A DNA stretch of 64,000 nucleotides from Polaromonas sp. (GTDB taxonomy: Bacteria > Pseudomonadota > Gammaproteobacteria > Burkholderiales > Burkholderiaceae_C), in contig NZ_JAUYEY010000031.1 of the NCBI RefSeq assembly GCF_030689685.1, positions 62,001-126,000 on the forward strand, given 5' to 3'. The notes under the pieces were generated by a model that saw only the letters and a list, made by a program, of their open reading frames with translations, had not been told where the DNA came from and did not search any database. Each line of letters begins with the position of its first letter. Position 1 is the first letter of the stretch. This document shows positions 39,411-50,045 of this stretch, in pieces. A program made the translations under genes and the position numbers.

Positions 39411-41408
39411 ATGAGCGCGCCTTTATCCGCTATCGAATCCACACTGGTCGAAAACCGGGTGTTCTTCCCAGACCCGGCAGGGGTCAAAAGCGCTCGTATC
39501 TCCGGCATGGACGCCTACCACGCGCTGTGCGCAGAAGCTGAAAAGGATTTTGAAGGCTTCTGGGCCCGTCTGGCGCGTGAAAATTTAAGCTGGAAAAAAC
39601 CTTTTACCCAGACGCTGGACGAGTCCAACGTTCCGTTTTACAAATGGTTTGCCGACGGCGAGCTCAACGCCTCGTACAACTGCCTGGACCGGCACCTCGG
39701 CACCGCCACCGAGAACAAAAAAGCCATCATTTTCGAGAGTGACGATGGCAAGGTGACCAACGTCACCTACAAAGAGCTGCACGCCAGAGTGTGCCAGTTT
39801 GCCAACGCGCTCAAGGCCATGGGCATCAAAAAGGGCGACCGCGTCATCATCTACATGCCGATGACGGTGGAGGGGGTGGTGGCCATGCAGGCCTGTGCCC
39901 GCATCGGCGCCACGCATTCGGTGGTGTTTGGCGGCTTTTCCGCCAAAAGCCTGCAAGAGCGTATCCAGGACGCTGGTGCGGTCGCGGTCATCACCGCCAA
40001 CTACCAGTTGCGCGGCGGCAAGGAGCTGCCGCTCAAGGCCATCGTCGATGAAGGCATCGCGATGGGCGGCTGCGAATCCATCAAGAATGTGGTGGTATAC
40101 CAGCGCACGGCCACCGCCTGCAACATGGTTGCCGGGCGCGACAGCCTGATGCATGAGGTCACGGCGAAGCAGCCGGCGACCTGCGAGCCCGAGTTTGTAG
40201 GTGCCGAACATCCGCTGTTCATCCTCTATACCTCTGGTTCGACCGGCAAGCCCAAGGGTGTCCAGCACAGCACTGGCGGCTATTTGCTCTGGGCTAAGCT
40301 GACGATGGACTGGACCTTCGACATCAAGCCGTCCGATGTGTTCTGGTGTACCGCCGACATCGGTTGGATCACCGGCCACACCTATGTGGCTTATGGCCCG
40401 CTGGCGGCGGGTGCCACCCAGGTCATCTTTGAAGGCATCCCGACCTACCCGAACGCCGGCCGCTTCTGGCAAATGATCGACAAACACAAGGTCAGCATTT
40501 TCTACACCGCGCCCACTGCCATTCGTTCGCTGATCAAGGCCGCCGAGGGCGACGAAAAAATCCATCCGGCGCGCTCAGACCTGAGCAGCCTGCGCATACT
40601 TGGCACCGTGGGTGAACCCATCAACCCCGAGGCCTGGATGTGGTACTACAAAAACGTCGGCGGCGAGCGCTGCCCGGTGGTCGACACCTTCTGGCAGACC
40701 GAGACCGGCGGCCACATGATCACGCCGCTGCCCGGCGCCACGCCGTTGGTGCCCGGAAGCTGCACTTTGCCGCTGCCCGGCATCATGGCGGCGATTGTTG
40801 ACGAGGTGGGCAAGGACGTGCCCAACGGCTCCGGCGGCATGCTGGTGGTCAAGCGGCCCTGGCCCTCGATGATTCGCACCATCTGGAACGACCCTGAGCG
40901 CTTCAAGAAGAGTTATTTCCCCGAAGAGATGGGCGGCACGTTTTACCTGGCCGGCGACGGCGCGGTGCGCAGCCTTGATCGCGGTTACTTCCGCATCACC
41001 GGCCGCATCGACGATGTGCTCAATGTGTCCGGCCACCGCATGGGGACCATGGAGATCGAGTCCGCGCTGGTCTCGCATTCGGCACTGGTGGCCGAGGCCG
41101 CCGTGGTGGGCCGTCCCGACGACTTGACTGGCGAGGCAATCGTGGCCTTTGTGGTGCTCAAGCGTTCGCGCCCAACCGGCGACGAAGCCAAGGCGATTGC
41201 CAAAGAGCTGCGCGACTGGGTCGGCAAGGAAATCGGCCCTATCGCCAAGCCGAAAGACATTCGTTTCGGCGACAACCTGCCCAAGACCCGCAGCGGAAAA
41301 ATCATGCGCCGCCTGCTGCGCGGCATCGCCAAAGGCGAAGCCATCACCCAGGACACCTCGACCTTAGAGAATCCAGCCATCCTCGATCAACTGTCGGAGA
41401 ACCTGTAG
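39411..41408 (+). CDS. acs: acetate--CoA ligase
   Basis: [37 protein letters not shown]. Confidence 0.97.
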   Translation: MSAPLSAIESTLVENRVFFPDPAGVKSARISGMDAYHALCAEAEKDFEGFWARLARENLSWKKPFTQTLDESNVPFYKWFADGELNASYNCLDRHLGTATENKKAIIFESDDGKVTNVTYKELHARVCQFANALKAMGIKKGDRVIIYMPMTVEGVVAMQACARIGATHSVVFGGFSAKSLQERIQDAGAVAVITANYQLRGGKELPLKAIVDEGIAMGGCESIKNVVVYQRTATACNMVAGRDSLMHEVTAKQPATCEPEFVGAEHPLFILYTSGSTGKPKGVQHSTGGYLLWAKLTMDWTFDIKPSDVFWCTADIGWITGHTYVAYGPLAAGATQVIFEGIPTYPNAGRFWQMIDKHKVSIFYTAPTAIRSLIKAAEGDEKIHPARSDLSSLRILGTVGEPINPEAWMWYYKNVGGERCPVVDTFWQTETGGHMITPLPGATPLVPGSCTLPLPGIMAAIVDEVGKDVPNGSGGMLVVKRPWPSMIRTIWNDPERFKKSYFPEEMGGTFYLAGDGAVRSLDRGYFRITGRIDDVLNVSGHRMGTMEIESALVSHSALVAEAAVVGRPDDLTGEAIVAFVVLKRSRPTGDEAKAIAKELRDWVGKEIGPIAKPKDIRFGDNLPKTRSGKIMRRLLRGIAKGEAITQDTSTLENPAILDQLSENL

Positions 41409-41437
41409 TTTCGGTGCTTGCGTCATTCAGGCGTCAT

Positions 41438-41470
41438 GAAAAAAGCCCGCTGAAGAGCGGGCTTTTTTTT
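41438..41470 (+). terminator. intrinsic terminator after acs
   Basis: AAAAAAGCCCGCtgaagaGCGGGCTTTTTTTT. Confidence 0.85.
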
Positions 41471-41486
41471 CGCTGGCGAGCCCGGC

Positions 41487-41801
41487 TTACTTTTGCGTCA
41501 TCACCCAGGCGGCGAGCTTCTTGGCTTCAGCATCGTTGACCTGTGCGTTGGCAGGCATGGGCACAGGACCCCAGACGCCTGAGCCGCCTTTGATGATTTT
41601 TCCGGCCAGTTTGTCTACCGCGTCTTTTTGTCCGGCGTATTTGGCGGCTATGTCTTTGAACGACGGACCGACCAGCTTGGTCGCTACCGCATGGCAGGCC
41701 ATGCAATTTTTGGCCGTGGCCAGTTGCAGGTCGGCCAGTGCCGGGGAGGAAGCCACCACACCGGCAGCCAGGGTAGCAATCGCCAAAAATACACGTTTCA
41801 T
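41487..41801 (-). CDS. c-type cytochrome (c551/c552-like)
   Basis: Signal peptide, CMACH heme motif, distal Met (WGPVPMPANAQV). Confidence 0.9.
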   Translation of the reverse strand: MKRVFLAIATLAAGVVASSPALADLQLATAKNCMACHAVATKLVGPSFKDIAAKYAGQKDAVDKLAGKIIKGGSGVWGPVPMPANAQVNDAEAKKLAAWVMTQK

Positions 41802-41918
41802 CGTAAACCTCGTGGGAAGAGTTTTAAATTTGGATTGGGGTACAGTCAGGAAACGCAATTGTAGTGATGTGGGTTGACCTTGCTTACAAAAGGTTTCCAC
41901 GGATTTGAGGGATCATCC

Positions 41919-42158
41919 ATGTTTTTCCTGTTCATAGGCGTCATTGGCCTCCTGCTGAAGTATCTGGAAATCGGTCCTGTGGGCACGCTGGACTGGTGGA
42001 TGGTCTTGGCCCCGTTTGGCCTGGCCGTGATCTGGTGGTGGTGGGCGGACGCCAGCGGCTACACCAAAAAGAAGGAAATGGAAAAAATGGACAAGCGCAA
42101 GCAGGAGCGTATCGACAAGCAGCGTGATGCGATGGGGATGCTCAAAAAAAGGAAATAA
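41919..42158 (+). CDS. small Trp-rich protein (TIGR04438-like)
   Basis: LDWWMVLAPFGLAVIWWWWADASGYTKKKEMEKM. Confidence 0.8.
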   Translation: MFFLFIGVIGLLLKYLEIGPVGTLDWWMVLAPFGLAVIWWWWADASGYTKKKEMEKMDKRKQERIDKQRDAMGMLKKRK

Positions 42159-42162
42159 ATAG

Positions 42163-42263
42163 AGCCCCCACGTTCGCTCACTGCGTGTAGCTCTCTGCCC
42201 CCCCCCGAGGGGGCGCTGCGCCTGCGGGCCGGCAAAGCCGGACCCGCAGCCCCTGCTTGAATA
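42163..42263. repeat. GC-rich dispersed repeat (family B), copy
   Basis: GCCCCCACGTTCGCTCACTGCGTGTAGCTCTCTGCCCCCCCCCGAGGGGGCGC, similar to copies near 49.9 kb. Confidence 0.65.
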
Positions 42264-42289
42264 AGAGCCGCTCGCTACACTCCGGCAAG

Positions 42290-42326
42290 AAAAAAGCCCC
42301 CGCAGATGTTCTGCAGGGGCTTTTTT
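42290..42326. terminator. bidirectional intrinsic terminator
   Basis: AAAAAAGCCCCCGCAGAtgtTCTGCAGGGGCTTTTTT. Confidence 0.85.
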
Positions 42327-42348
42327 GATGGCGAGCGCGTTGCCGGGA

Positions 42349-44058
42349 TTAGTAGTCGTCGAGCACTGCGCCCTTGCTGGCGCTGGAGGCGTTGAAGGCG
42401 AACTTGGCCTGTACGCCGCGCATGTAGCGCGGCAGCGGCGCTTTCCAGCCGACCTTGCGTTGGGCCAGTTCGGCATCGGCTATGTTCAGTTGCAGCAGCA
42501 GTTGTTTCGCGTCGATGGTGATCGAATCGCCTTCCTTGATGAAGGCGATGTTGCCGCCGGCTGCGGCTTCGGGAGCTACGTGGCCGACCACCATGCCCCA
42601 GGTGCCGCCAGAAAAGCGGCCATCGGTGATCAGGCCGACGCTTTCGCCCAGGCCAGCACCGATCAGCGCACCGGTGGGTGCCAGCATCTCGGGCATGCCG
42701 GGGCCGCCCTTGGGGCCGAGGTAACGCAGCACCATCACATCACCCGCGACAATCTTGCCGGCCAGGATGGCCTTGAGCGCCGACTGCTCGTCGTCAAACA
42801 CGCGCGCTGGTCCCGTCATTACCGGGTTTTTCAAGCCGGTGATTTTGGCGACACAGCCTTCCGGCGACAGATTGCCTTTGAGAATCGCCAGATGGCCTTG
42901 TGCGTACATCGGCTTGTCAATCGGACGGATCACGTCCTGGTCGGCACGCGGTGCATCCGGCACATCCTTGAGCACCTCGGCAATGGTCTGCCCGCTGATG
43001 GTCAGGCAGTCGCCGTGCAGCAGGCCGGCCGCCAGCAGTGTCTTCATGACCTGCGGGATGCCGCCAGCCTTGTGCAGGTCCACCGCCAGGTATTTGCCGC
43101 TGGGTTTGAGGTCGCACAGCACCGGCGTCTTGACACGCACACGCTCGAAGTCGTCAATCGTCCAGTCCACCTCGGCCGCATGGGCGATGGCCAGGAAGTG
43201 CAGCACCGCGTTGGTCGAGCCGCCGGTGGCCATGATGACGGCCACCGCGTTTTCAATGGCCTTCTTGGTCACGATGTCGCGCGGCTTGATGTTCTTTTTG
43301 ATGGCCTCGACCAGCACCTTCGCCGACTCCTTCGCCGAGTTGGCCTTTTCGTCGTGCGGATTCGCCATGGTGGACGAGTAGGGCAGGGAAATACCCAGTG
43401 CTTCGAACGAGGAGGACATGGTGTTGGCGGTGTACATGCCGCCGCAGCTACCGGTGCCGGGAACCGCGCGGCGCTCGATCTGCAGCAGGTCCTCGTCGCT
43501 CATGCGGCCAGCGGCGTGTTCACCCACGGCCTCGAACACACTCACGATGTTCAGGTCCTGGCCCTTGTAGCGGCCGGGCAGAATGGTGCCGCCATAAACA
43601 TAGATGGCAGGCACATTGGCGCGCAGCATGCCCATCAGGCCGCCCGGCATGTTTTTGTCGCAGCCGCCTATGACCAGCACGCCGTCCATCCACTGGCCCT
43701 GCACGCAGGTCTCGATGCAGTCGGAGATCACTTCGCGGCTGACCAGCGAATACTTCATGCCTTCGGTGCCCATGGCCATACCATCGGAAATAGTGGGGGT
43801 GCCGAAAACCTGCGCCTTGCCGCCGGCTTCCTCAATGCCGGCAATCGCTGCGTCCGCGAGTTTTTGCAGACCGCTGTTGCAGGGGGTGATGGTGCTGTGC
43901 CCGTTGGCCACGCCGACCATGGGTTTCTTGAAGTCGCCGGCCTCGTAGCCCATGGCGTAGTACATCGAGCGGTTCGGCGCGCGCGCGGTGCCTTCGGTGA
44001 TATTTTTACTGCGGCGGTTGATCGCGTCGCCGTCACCGTCTTTGTCCTGCTGGTTCAT
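42349..44058 (-). CDS. ilvD: dihydroxy-acid dehydratase
   Basis: [34 protein letters not shown]; start at [18 protein letters not shown]. Confidence 0.96.
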   Translation of the reverse strand: MNQQDKDGDGDAINRRSKNITEGTARAPNRSMYYAMGYEAGDFKKPMVGVANGHSTITPCNSGLQKLADAAIAGIEEAGGKAQVFGTPTISDGMAMGTEGMKYSLVSREVISDCIETCVQGQWMDGVLVIGGCDKNMPGGLMGMLRANVPAIYVYGGTILPGRYKGQDLNIVSVFEAVGEHAAGRMSDEDLLQIERRAVPGTGSCGGMYTANTMSSSFEALGISLPYSSTMANPHDEKANSAKESAKVLVEAIKKNIKPRDIVTKKAIENAVAVIMATGGSTNAVLHFLAIAHAAEVDWTIDDFERVRVKTPVLCDLKPSGKYLAVDLHKAGGIPQVMKTLLAAGLLHGDCLTISGQTIAEVLKDVPDAPRADQDVIRPIDKPMYAQGHLAILKGNLSPEGCVAKITGLKNPVMTGPARVFDDEQSALKAILAGKIVAGDVMVLRYLGPKGGPGMPEMLAPTGALIGAGLGESVGLITDGRFSGGTWGMVVGHVAPEAAAGGNIAFIKEGDSITIDAKQLLLQLNIADAELAQRKVGWKAPLPRYMRGVQAKFAFNASSASKGAVLDDY

Positions 44059-44159
44059 GGGGGTCTCTTCTTTGTAGTGGGGAGTCGAAGGGCAAAGTAT
44101 GCCCCGCCTTGTTTTGCGCTTCCAATATATTCTTGAGCTTCTATTAATATGTAGCGCAT

Positions 44160-45074
44160 ATGGGTAACCCGAGTATTGAACTGCGACTCTGGCGCCAGTT
44201 TGCCGCTGTGGCCGAAGACCTGCACTTCGGCCGCGCCGCAGCGCGCCTGCACATGACGCAGCCGCCGTTGACCCAGGCGATTGCGCACCTGGAAACGCTG
44301 CTGGGCGTGCGCCTGTTCGAGCGCACCAAACGCAGCGTGCAGATGACAGCAGCAGGCGAGGCACTGCTGCCGCTGGTGCTGGACCTGCTGGCGCGGGCGC
44401 AGGCGCTGCCCGAGCAGGCCAGGGCTGCCGACGCCGGTGAGCTCGGGCGGCTGCGGCTGGCTTTTGTATCGACCGCCGGGTTTTCGCTGCTGCCCGAATG
44501 GGTGCGGGTTTTTCGCGAGCGCAACCCCTTGGTCCAGCTTGAGCTGCTGGAGGCGACCGGCGACATGCAACTGCAGGCCTTCGAGCGCCACGACATCGAT
44601 GCCGGCGTGGTCCTGCATTCGCCGGGCTTTGCGCCGCCCGGCCTGCACAGCCGTCTTGTAGCGCGGGAACCGCTGGTACTTGCAATGAGTGAGCACCATC
44701 CGCTTGCAGCGCGGCCGGCGCTCGCGCTCGATCAGGTGCTGGTGCATCCGCTGGTAATTTTTCCGCGCCGCATCCTGCCTTCGCTGTACGACGCGATCTT
44801 CGGCATGTACCACGCCGCTGCGCAGTCGCCGCAGGTGGCGCAGGAAGCGATCCAGATGCAGACCATCGTCAACCTGGTGTCGGCCGGCCTGGGCGTGGCC
44901 TGGGTTCCCGATAGCGTGCGACAGTTCCAGCGGCCCGGTGTGGTTTACCGCAGCGTGGCGGGCAAGAAGGGTCGCCAAGTGCCGGTGTGTGAAACCAGCC
45001 TGGTCTGGCCCGAGGGGGAGGCCCCTGCCTGTGTGACGCGTTTCATTGACTGCGCGCCAGTATTGCCACGCTGA
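44160..45074 (+). CDS. LysR family transcriptional regulator
   Basis: N-terminal HTH ([38 protein letters not shown]); divergent from ilvD. Confidence 0.92.
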   Translation: MGNPSIELRLWRQFAAVAEDLHFGRAAARLHMTQPPLTQAIAHLETLLGVRLFERTKRSVQMTAAGEALLPLVLDLLARAQALPEQARAADAGELGRLRLAFVSTAGFSLLPEWVRVFRERNPLVQLELLEATGDMQLQAFERHDIDAGVVLHSPGFAPPGLHSRLVAREPLVLAMSEHHPLAARPALALDQVLVHPLVIFPRRILPSLYDAIFGMYHAAAQSPQVAQEAIQMQTIVNLVSAGLGVAWVPDSVRQFQRPGVVYRSVAGKKGRQVPVCETSLVWPEGEAPACVTRFIDCAPVLPR

Positions 45075-45111
45075 AGGCGGCCCGACTGTGGCCGCTGGCA
45101 CAATAAGCCTC

Positions 45112-45918
45112 ATGCTGATTCACCCCACCATCGACCCCGTTGCCCTTCAGTTGGGTCCGCTGGCCATTCACTGGTACGGCCTGACCTACCTTGCCGCCTT
45201 CGGCCTGTTCCTGTTTCTGGGCCTGCGCCGCCTGCGCCACGAGCCCTATGCGTCGATGACCGGGCTTGCCGCCTGGAGCCGCAAGGACATCGAGGACATC
45301 CTGTTCCTGGGCGTGATTGGCGTGGTGCTGGGCGGGCGTATTGGTTATTGCCTGTTTTACAAGCCCGGCTACTACCTGGCCAACCCGCTGGAGATTTTGT
45401 ACGTCTGGCAGGGTGGCATGAGTTTCCACGGCGGCATGCTGGGCGTGCTGGTCTCGCAGATCTGGTTTGCGCGCACGCGGCAAAAACCCTGGCTGCAGGT
45501 GATGGACTTCATCGCGCCCTGCGTGCCGACGGGGCTGGCGGCCGGGCGTGTCGGCAACTTTATCAACGGTGAGTTGTGGGGTCGCCTGAGCAGCCCCGAC
45601 TTGCCCTGGGGCATGGTGTTCAAGAACAGTGGCACGCTGGCGCCGCGCCACCCCTCGCAGGTCTACCAGTTTTTGCTGGAGGGCCTGTTGCTGTTCGTGC
45701 TGCTCTGGCTGTACGCGCGCAAGCCGCGCAAAACCGGACAGGTGTCGGCGGCCTTTTTGGTCGGTTACGGCGTGTTCCGTTTCATCGCCGAATTTTTCCG
45801 CGAGCCGGATGACTTCCTCGGCGTGCTGGCGTTGGGCATGAGCATGGGGCAGTGGTTGTGTCTGCCCATGATCGCGGCCGGTGTCTGGCTCTGGTTATGG
45901 GCCGAAAAACGGCCTTAG
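45112..45918 (+). CDS. lgt: prolipoprotein diacylglyceryl transferase
   Basis: [37 protein letters not shown]. Confidence 0.96.
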   Translation: MLIHPTIDPVALQLGPLAIHWYGLTYLAAFGLFLFLGLRRLRHEPYASMTGLAAWSRKDIEDILFLGVIGVVLGGRIGYCLFYKPGYYLANPLEILYVWQGGMSFHGGMLGVLVSQIWFARTRQKPWLQVMDFIAPCVPTGLAAGRVGNFINGELWGRLSSPDLPWGMVFKNSGTLAPRHPSQVYQFLLEGLLLFVLLWLYARKPRKTGQVSAAFLVGYGVFRFIAEFFREPDDFLGVLALGMSMGQWLCLPMIAAGVWLWLWAEKRP

Positions 45919-45934
45919 CCCATGCCAAATATGC

Positions 45935-46104
45935 CTAGGAGCCTGGGCGGCAGAAGGAACGTCGGCTGCAAAGCGGCCGCGACGGTCCTATTTTTCACCG
46001 GCTTTTTGCCCCATAGCTACGGCTATGGCGCTGCAAACCCGGCAAAAACTGTCCTCGCCGGGGCCACTTTTCGCTTCGACGCCTTCTGCCGCCCAGGCTC
46101 CTAG
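45935..46104. mobile_element. 170-bp TIR element (copy 2)
   Basis: CTAGGAGCCTGGGCGGCAGAAGG...CCTTCTGCCGCCCAGGCTCCTAG, perfect 23-bp TIRs. Confidence 0.88.
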
Positions 46105-46232
46105 TTTGCTATCGATAACATAGCGAATTTGCTGCCGGAGTGGAAGCAATCTGCGGCAGCAAACCCCGGCCTCCGGGTTTTTACCTGTGGTTTGGTGCAC
46201 CAGCCCCGTTGCCATAACCCCCTGAATTTTTA

Positions 46233-46250
46233 ATAATTACATGTAATTAT
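46233..46250. promoter_or_regulatory. 18-bp perfect palindrome ATAATTACATGTAATTAT upstream of GntR/malonate genes
   Basis: Perfect dyad in AT-rich DNA, 115 bp before the GntR start. Confidence 0.6.
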
Positions 46251-46364
46251 AGGAAATTATAAGAATTCAAATGATTCAACGACAAGGCTTTACAAGCGAG
46301 GACTGCCGGCGCAGCCTCTGCCCGTCGAATCATGGGCGGCATTTCGCCAGGACGGATTGACAGC

Positions 46365-47033
46365 ATGCGCCTCGTTCAGAACTCACTGCACCAGGAAGTC
46401 GCCGCCACCTTGCGCGAGCAGATTTTTGCCGGCCTGTATGCACCCGGCAGTTTTCTCGATGAACTGGTGCTGTGCGAGCGGCTGCAGATCTCGCGCACGC
46501 CCCTGCGCGAAGCGCTCAAGGTGCTGACCGCCGAGGGCCTGCTGCGCCACGAGCCGCGGCGCGGCTGCTTCATCAGCGAGGTGACGGAAAAAGACCTGGA
46601 CGACATTTTTCCGGTGATTGCGCTGCTCGAAGGGCGCTGCGCTTATGAGGCAGCACGCAATGCAAGCGACGCCGATCTGGCCACGCTGGTCACGTTGCAC
46701 GAGCGCCTGAACAGCCACGCCCATGCCGGCCGCATCAACGACTACTACGACACCAATTTCGCGATCCACGAAGCCATCATCACGCTGGCCGACAACCGCT
46801 GGCTGGCCATGGCGATCTCCGATCTGCGCAAGATCCTCAAGCTGGCCCGCTCGCAACAACTGCACGCGCCCGGTCGTCTCGCGCAAAGCCTGTCCGAACA
46901 CATGGCGGTGTTTGCCGCACTGAAAGCCAGAGACAGCGCAGGCGCCGAAGCCGCCATGCGCACCCACCTGACCCGCCAGCGAGAAGCCCTCAGAGACCTC
47001 GCAAGGAATCAGAGATCGAGGGTGCTGGCATGA
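46365..47033 (+). CDS. GntR (FadR subfamily) transcriptional regulator, MatR-like by context
   Basis: LREQIFAGLYAPGSFLDELVLCERLQISRTPLREALKVL wHTH; FCD-like C-terminus. Confidence 0.88.
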   Translation: MRLVQNSLHQEVAATLREQIFAGLYAPGSFLDELVLCERLQISRTPLREALKVLTAEGLLRHEPRRGCFISEVTEKDLDDIFPVIALLEGRCAYEAARNASDADLATLVTLHERLNSHAHAGRINDYYDTNFAIHEAIITLADNRWLAMAISDLRKILKLARSQQLHAPGRLAQSLSEHMAVFAALKARDSAGAEAAMRTHLTRQREALRDLARNQRSRVLA

Positions 47034-47144
47034 CCTACCTGACGAGGGGCCCCGGCGGAACGCCGGGGATCGGCAGTAAAGGTCATGCCAGCAAGGAGTC
47101 GACACCTTTTCGCTCGCAAATCGTTAGCGCAACGGGAGGCGACA
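47028..47144 (+). repeat. 117-bp tandem duplication, unit 1
   Basis: GCATGACCTACCTGACGAGGGGCCCCGGCGGAACGCCGGGGATC... repeated from 47145. Confidence 0.95.
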
Positions 47145-47261
47145 GCATGACCTACCTGACGAGGGGCCCCGGCGGAACGCCGGGGATCGGCAGTAAAGGT
47201 CATGCCAGCAAGGAGCCGACACCTTTTCGCTCGCAAATCGTTGACCCCTCGGGAGGCGACG
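47145..47261 (+). repeat. 117-bp tandem duplication, unit 2
   Basis: Near-identical to 47028-47144 over most of its length; diverges at its end. Confidence 0.95.
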
Positions 47262-47328
47262 GCATGAGCGCTCTCGTGACAACTACGTCAATAGTTCCCG
47301 ACTTTCAAATGCTTCCACAGGCCACGCC

Positions 47329-48801
47329 ATGAACACGCCCGACTGGATCACCCGCAGCGTGGCCATCCTGCGTAGCCCCGAAAAACCGGAGCCAAAGAAG
47401 GCACCAGCCCCTGCGGAGCGGGCGCAGGCTGCTACAAAATCAGGAGCAGGTGCGGCCGCCCTGCGCAGTACCCGCGAACGGCTCAACGCCACCTTGCGCC
47501 ACAAAGAGGAGGCGCTGTCTCCGCGCGTACTGCGCCGCACACTGGAAGAACTCAAAGCCATCGTCGACCCGCAGGTCAGCGAGGTCGAGGGCGGGCGCCG
47601 CGCCATGGGCGTCGCCGGCTGGTACGCCAACGCCTCGCTGGATGAGCGGCGCGACATGTGGCTGCTGATGAGCGAGCAGTTTGTCGCTGATGCCGCCAAG
47701 GTCAAACTGGCGCAGACGCAGTTTGCCGCCGCAGTCGGCACGCCGGATGAGGCTGTGGCCGAGGTGCGTTACCGCCGCGCCACGGTGTCGCCGCGCCGGC
47801 GTCTGTTGCAGCGTTTCAGCGCCTTCCCGGAAGGGTTCCGTTTTCTGGTGAACCTGCGCGCCGACCTGCTTCCACACCTCAAGGCCGACAAGCGCCTGCA
47901 GGCGCTGGATGTCGAGATGGAATACATGTTCTCGACCTGGTTTGACGTGGGTTTTCTGGACCTGCGTCGCATCAGCTGGGACTCGCCAGCGTCGCTGATC
48001 GAAAAACTCATCAAGTACGAGGCCGTGCACGATATCAAAAGTTGGGCCGATGTGAAAAACCGGCTCGATAGCGACCGCCGCTGTTACGGCTTTTTTCATC
48101 CGCGCATGCCTGACGAGCCGCTGATTTTTGTGGAAGTGGCCTTGATGGACGACATGGCCGACAACATCATGCCGCTGCTCGACGAGTCGGCAGCGCCGGC
48201 CGATCTGAAAAAGGCCACGACCGCGATTTTTTATTCAATCAGCAATACGCAGACCGGCCTGCGCGGCGTGAGTTTCGGCGACTCGCTGATCAAGCGCGTG
48301 GTCGAAACCCTGCATGAAGAGTTTCCGCGCCTAAAGAATTTTGCGACCCTGTCGCCGATCCCCGGTTTTCGGTCCTGGCTCGGCAAGAATGCGGCCACCT
48401 TGCTTGCGCAACTTGACGAAAAAGAATTCACGCTGCTGGGGCGTGCCGTCGGCTTCGAGCCACCGACCGCGCAACATTTTCTGACCGCTGCAGACAACGC
48501 GCTGGCCCTGAACGAGAAGTCGGCGGTGCGCCGCGTGCTGCTGCATGGCGCCGCGCAGTACCTGGGGCGCGAGCTCGACGACGGCAAGCCGCTGGATCCG
48601 GTCGCGCGTTTTCATCTGGGCAACGGCGCGCGCGTGGAACGCATCAACTGGGGTGGTGATCCCTCGCCCAAGGGCCTGAAACAGTCGTGCGGCCTGATGG
48701 TCAATTACCTCTACGACCTCAAGCGGCTGGACAAGCACCGCGCGCTGCTCGCGCAGGGGAAAATCCCCGTATCGGGCGCCATCGAAGATTTGTATATTTG
48801 A
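47329..48801 (+). CDS. matA: malonyl-CoA decarboxylase
   Basis: HPRMPDEPLIFVEVALMDDMADNIMPLLDE; FATLSPIPGFRSWL; FHLGNGARVERINWGGDPSPKG. Confidence 0.92.
   Translation: MNTPDWITRSVAILRSPEKPEPKKAPAPAERAQAATKSGAGAAALRSTRERLNATLRHKEEALSPRVLRRTLEELKAIVDPQVSEVEGGRRAMGVAGWYANASLDERRDMWLLMSEQFVADAAKVKLAQTQFAAAVGTPDEAVAEVRYRRATVSPRRRLLQRFSAFPEGFRFLVNLRADLLPHLKADKRLQALDVEMEYMFSTWFDVGFLDLRRISWDSPASLIEKLIKYEAVHDIKSWADVKNRLDSDRRCYGFFHPRMPDEPLIFVEVALMDDMADNIMPLLDESAAPADLKKATTAIFYSISNTQTGLRGVSFGDSLIKRVVETLHEEFPRLKNFATLSPIPGFRSWLGKNAATLLAQLDEKEFTLLGRAVGFEPPTAQHFLTAADNALALNEKSAVRRVLLHGAAQYLGRELDDGKPLDPVARFHLGNGARVERINWGGDPSPKGLKQSCGLMVNYLYDLKRLDKHRALLAQGKIPVSGAIEDLYI
47401..47450 (+). repeat. dispersed palindromic repeat (family A), degenerate in-frame copy inside matA
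   Basis: GCACCAGCCCCTGCGGAGCGGGCGCAGGCTGCTACAAAATCAGGAGC. Confidence 0.55.
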
Positions 48802-48850
48802 TCTTTGTTTTTGAACCGTTTTTATTGATTCACAACGACAGGAGACATGC

Positions 48851-49849
48851 ATGACAGCGAGTTTTGACATCAAGGCATCCCGACGGGATGTGCTGCGCGC
48901 CGCTGCGGCGGGCGCCGCTGCATTTTCAATGGGCAGCTACGCGCAATCGACCTGGCCGGTCAAACCAGTCACCTTGATCGTGCCTTTCCCGGCAGGCGGC
49001 GGCACGGATGCGTTTGCGCGTCCGATGTCGGCACAGTTTGCGCGCCTGACGGGCAAGCAAATGGTCATCGACAATCGCGGCGGTGCGGGCGGCACGCTCG
49101 GTGCCAGCATGGCAGCCAAGGCCGCGCCCGATGGCTACACGCTGTTCATGGGTGCGGTGCACCACACCATTGCCCCCAGCATGTACCCCAAGCTGGATTA
49201 CGACATCGAGAAAGACCTGGTGCCGCTGATTCTGGTGGCCAGCGTGCCGCAGGTGGTGGTGGTCAACCCGCAAAAAATGCCGGTCGCCAACTTCAGGGAG
49301 TTTCTGGACAACGCCCGCAAGAACCCGGGCAAGCTCAATTACGGCTCCGCCGGTGCCGGCACCTCGCACCATCTTGCTGGCGAGTTGTTCAAGCAGCAGA
49401 CCAAAACCTTCATCACCCACATTCCCTACCGCGGCGCCGGCCCGGCCCTCCAAGGCCTGATCGCCGGTGATGTCGAGATGATGTTTGACGGTCTTGGTTC
49501 CTCGGCGGCCCACATTGCCGGTGGCCGTATCAAGGCGCTGATGGTGTCCGGCAATAAGCGCAACCCGGCGATTCCCGACGTGCCGAGCGCCGCCGAGATG
49601 GGCCTGCCCGACTACAACGTGACCACTTGGTACGGCGTGTGGGGACCCAAAGGCATGCCGGCTGACGCCCAGGCGCGCGCGATCGAAGAAATCCGCAAGG
49701 CCTGCACCACCGACGAAGCCAAGGCGGTCTGGGCGCGTCAGGGTGCGGAGTTTGCCGGCTTGAGCGGCCCGCAGTTTGGCAGCTTCATCAACGCCGAGGT
49801 CAAGAAGTGGGCGCAGGTGGTCAAGGCTTCCGGCGCCAAGCTCGATTGA
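48851..49849 (+). CDS. Bug-type tripartite tricarboxylate transporter substrate-binding protein
   Basis: WPVKPVTLIVPFPAGGGTDAFARP; VIDNRGGAGGTLGASMAAKAAPDGYTL. Confidence 0.92.
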   Translation: MTASFDIKASRRDVLRAAAAGAAAFSMGSYAQSTWPVKPVTLIVPFPAGGGTDAFARPMSAQFARLTGKQMVIDNRGGAGGTLGASMAAKAAPDGYTLFMGAVHHTIAPSMYPKLDYDIEKDLVPLILVASVPQVVVVNPQKMPVANFREFLDNARKNPGKLNYGSAGAGTSHHLAGELFKQQTKTFITHIPYRGAGPALQGLIAGDVEMMFDGLGSSAAHIAGGRIKALMVSGNKRNPAIPDVPSAAEMGLPDYNVTTWYGVWGPKGMPADAQARAIEEIRKACTTDEAKAVWARQGAEFAGLSGPQFGSFINAEVKKWAQVVKASGAKLD

Positions 49850-49854
49850 AGAAT

Positions 49855-49937
49855 GGCCCCCACGCTTTTCACTTCGTGTAATGCGCTGCCCCCCGAGGGG
49901 GCTGTGCTTGCTTGGGACGGCCCTGCGCTGCGCACCC
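49855..49937. repeat. GC-rich dispersed repeat (family B), copy
   Basis: GCCCCCACGCTTTTCACTTCGTGTAATGCGCTGCCCCCCGAGGGGGCTGT. Confidence 0.7.
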
Positions 49938-49938
49938 G

Positions 49939-50014
49939 GCCCCCACGCTTTTCAGTTCGTGTAGTTCACCGCCCGCTGAGGGGGCTGTTCCACCTTGGGG
50001 CGGCCCGGCGGTGG
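49939..50014. repeat. GC-rich dispersed repeat (family B), copy
   Basis: GCCCCCACGCTTTTCAGTTCGTGTAGTTCACCGCCCGCTGAGGGGGCTGT. Confidence 0.7.
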
Positions 50015-50045
50015 AACTGGTTTTTGTCTCTGTCGGCAGGAGTGC

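Noticed and set aside
42325-44136. 603-aa plus-strand ORF opposite ilvD
   Set aside because: Antisense shadow ORF; ilvD motifs are clear on the minus strand.
44059-44685. N-terminal extension of the ilvD ORF in the track (778 aa)
   Set aside because: Extension is Arg/Ala-rich and overlaps the divergent LysR gene; IlvD starts at [18 protein letters not shown].
47009-47236. Minus-strand 75-aa ORF across the 117-bp tandem duplication
   Set aside because: Open only because the duplication is a multiple of 3 and GC-rich; no independent coding evidence.
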